A stretch of 32,010 bases of DNA, taken from assembly GCA_964388745.1 (NCBI GenBank), contig CAYMBP010000018.1, forward strand, positions 1-32,010, in the 5' to 3' direction. The translations under genes were made by a program, and so were the position numbers. This stretch comes from CAYMBP01 sp964388745. Its GTDB lineage: Bacteria; Babelota; Babeliae; Babelales; RVW-14. Numbering within the stretch: position 1 is the first letter of the stretch; each line of letters begins with the position of its first letter. Under the pieces are notes generated by a model. The model saw only the letters and a program-made list of their open reading frames with translations. It did no database searches and had not been told where the DNA came from. Shown one piece after another: positions 31,958-32,010 of the stretch.

Positions 31958-32010
31958 CAACTATGTTAAACAAAAAATTATCACTTCTCAAAGATAAAAC
32001 AATTTCCTTA

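Larger units (their letters stand above)
31675..32010. other. Right-edge intergenic region
   Basis: This 336-nt stretch holds the SRP promoter, an AT-rich perfect inverted repeat (TTCAAAAAA-TGAC-TTTTTTGAA, 31830-31851) and repeat copy C. No gene of convincing length or start is visible up to the edge. Confidence 0.6.

Noticed and set aside
1..32010. CRISPR arrays, insertion sequences, integrases or phage genes
   Set aside because: No regularly spaced repeats, transposase or integrase motifs or structural phage genes are seen. The only repeats are the three intergenic copies, simple hairpins and the tandem paralogues.

Overview
The window is an AT-rich chromosomal segment from a Gram-negative-type bacterium. 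Envelope genes (lptB, mreC), a MATE exporter, a very high share of proteins with N-terminal signal peptides, an exported WD40-type propeller and a broken member of the AAA-ATPase-like (PF09820) family together suggest a host-associated lineage. The style fits Candidatus Dependentiae (TM6) best, but that placement is inference from gene content, not a phylogenetic result. No phage, insertion sequence or CRISPR array is visible.

Layout. 1-661 is the start of an exported protein gene that leaves the window on the left (minus strand). 942-2246 encodes an exported WD40-type propeller. Two tRNA-Arg genes (anticodons TCG and CCT) follow on the minus strand, then a degenerate AAA-ATPase fragment beside a dispersed repeat, then mreC (GTG start) divergent from a small exported protein gene (3973-4602). 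A bidirectional terminator separates that gene from a minus-strand operon, MATE transporter - gatC - gatA - dus (8855 to 4711). From 17865 down to 9165 lies the most unusual part: seven tightly packed minus-strand genes for exported, charged, coiled-coil-rich proteins. The last five share one set of sequence blocks and must be paralogues. Upstream are two paralogous alkaline-phosphatase-superfamily enzymes (17970-19631 and 23984-25612). They flank a plus-strand COG2984-type ABC importer operon (20215-22752), which has a strong promoter and a Tyr-rich leader ORF, and a beta-rich exported protein (22890-23861). A membrane protein (25648-26622) runs into the end of a housekeeping operon read leftward: SRP RNA - flavodoxin-fold oxidoreductase - dnaX - der - lptB - hpf (31674 to 26619).

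How the genes work together. The housekeeping blocks cover tRNA amidation (gatCA, with gatB not in this window), tRNA dihydrouridylation, clamp loading, ribosome assembly and hibernation, LPS export and protein targeting. The accessory blocks face the envelope or outside: the coiled-coil array, the phosphatases, the propeller and the beta-rich protein. The array reads as one transcription unit with its own promoter and a palindrome in the promoter spacer. A distant single-gene relative at 3973-4602 carries both the core motif of the array module and a DGQE motif found in the second gene of the array. The array is the best candidate here for an undescribed multi-protein system. Its function cannot be read from the sequence.
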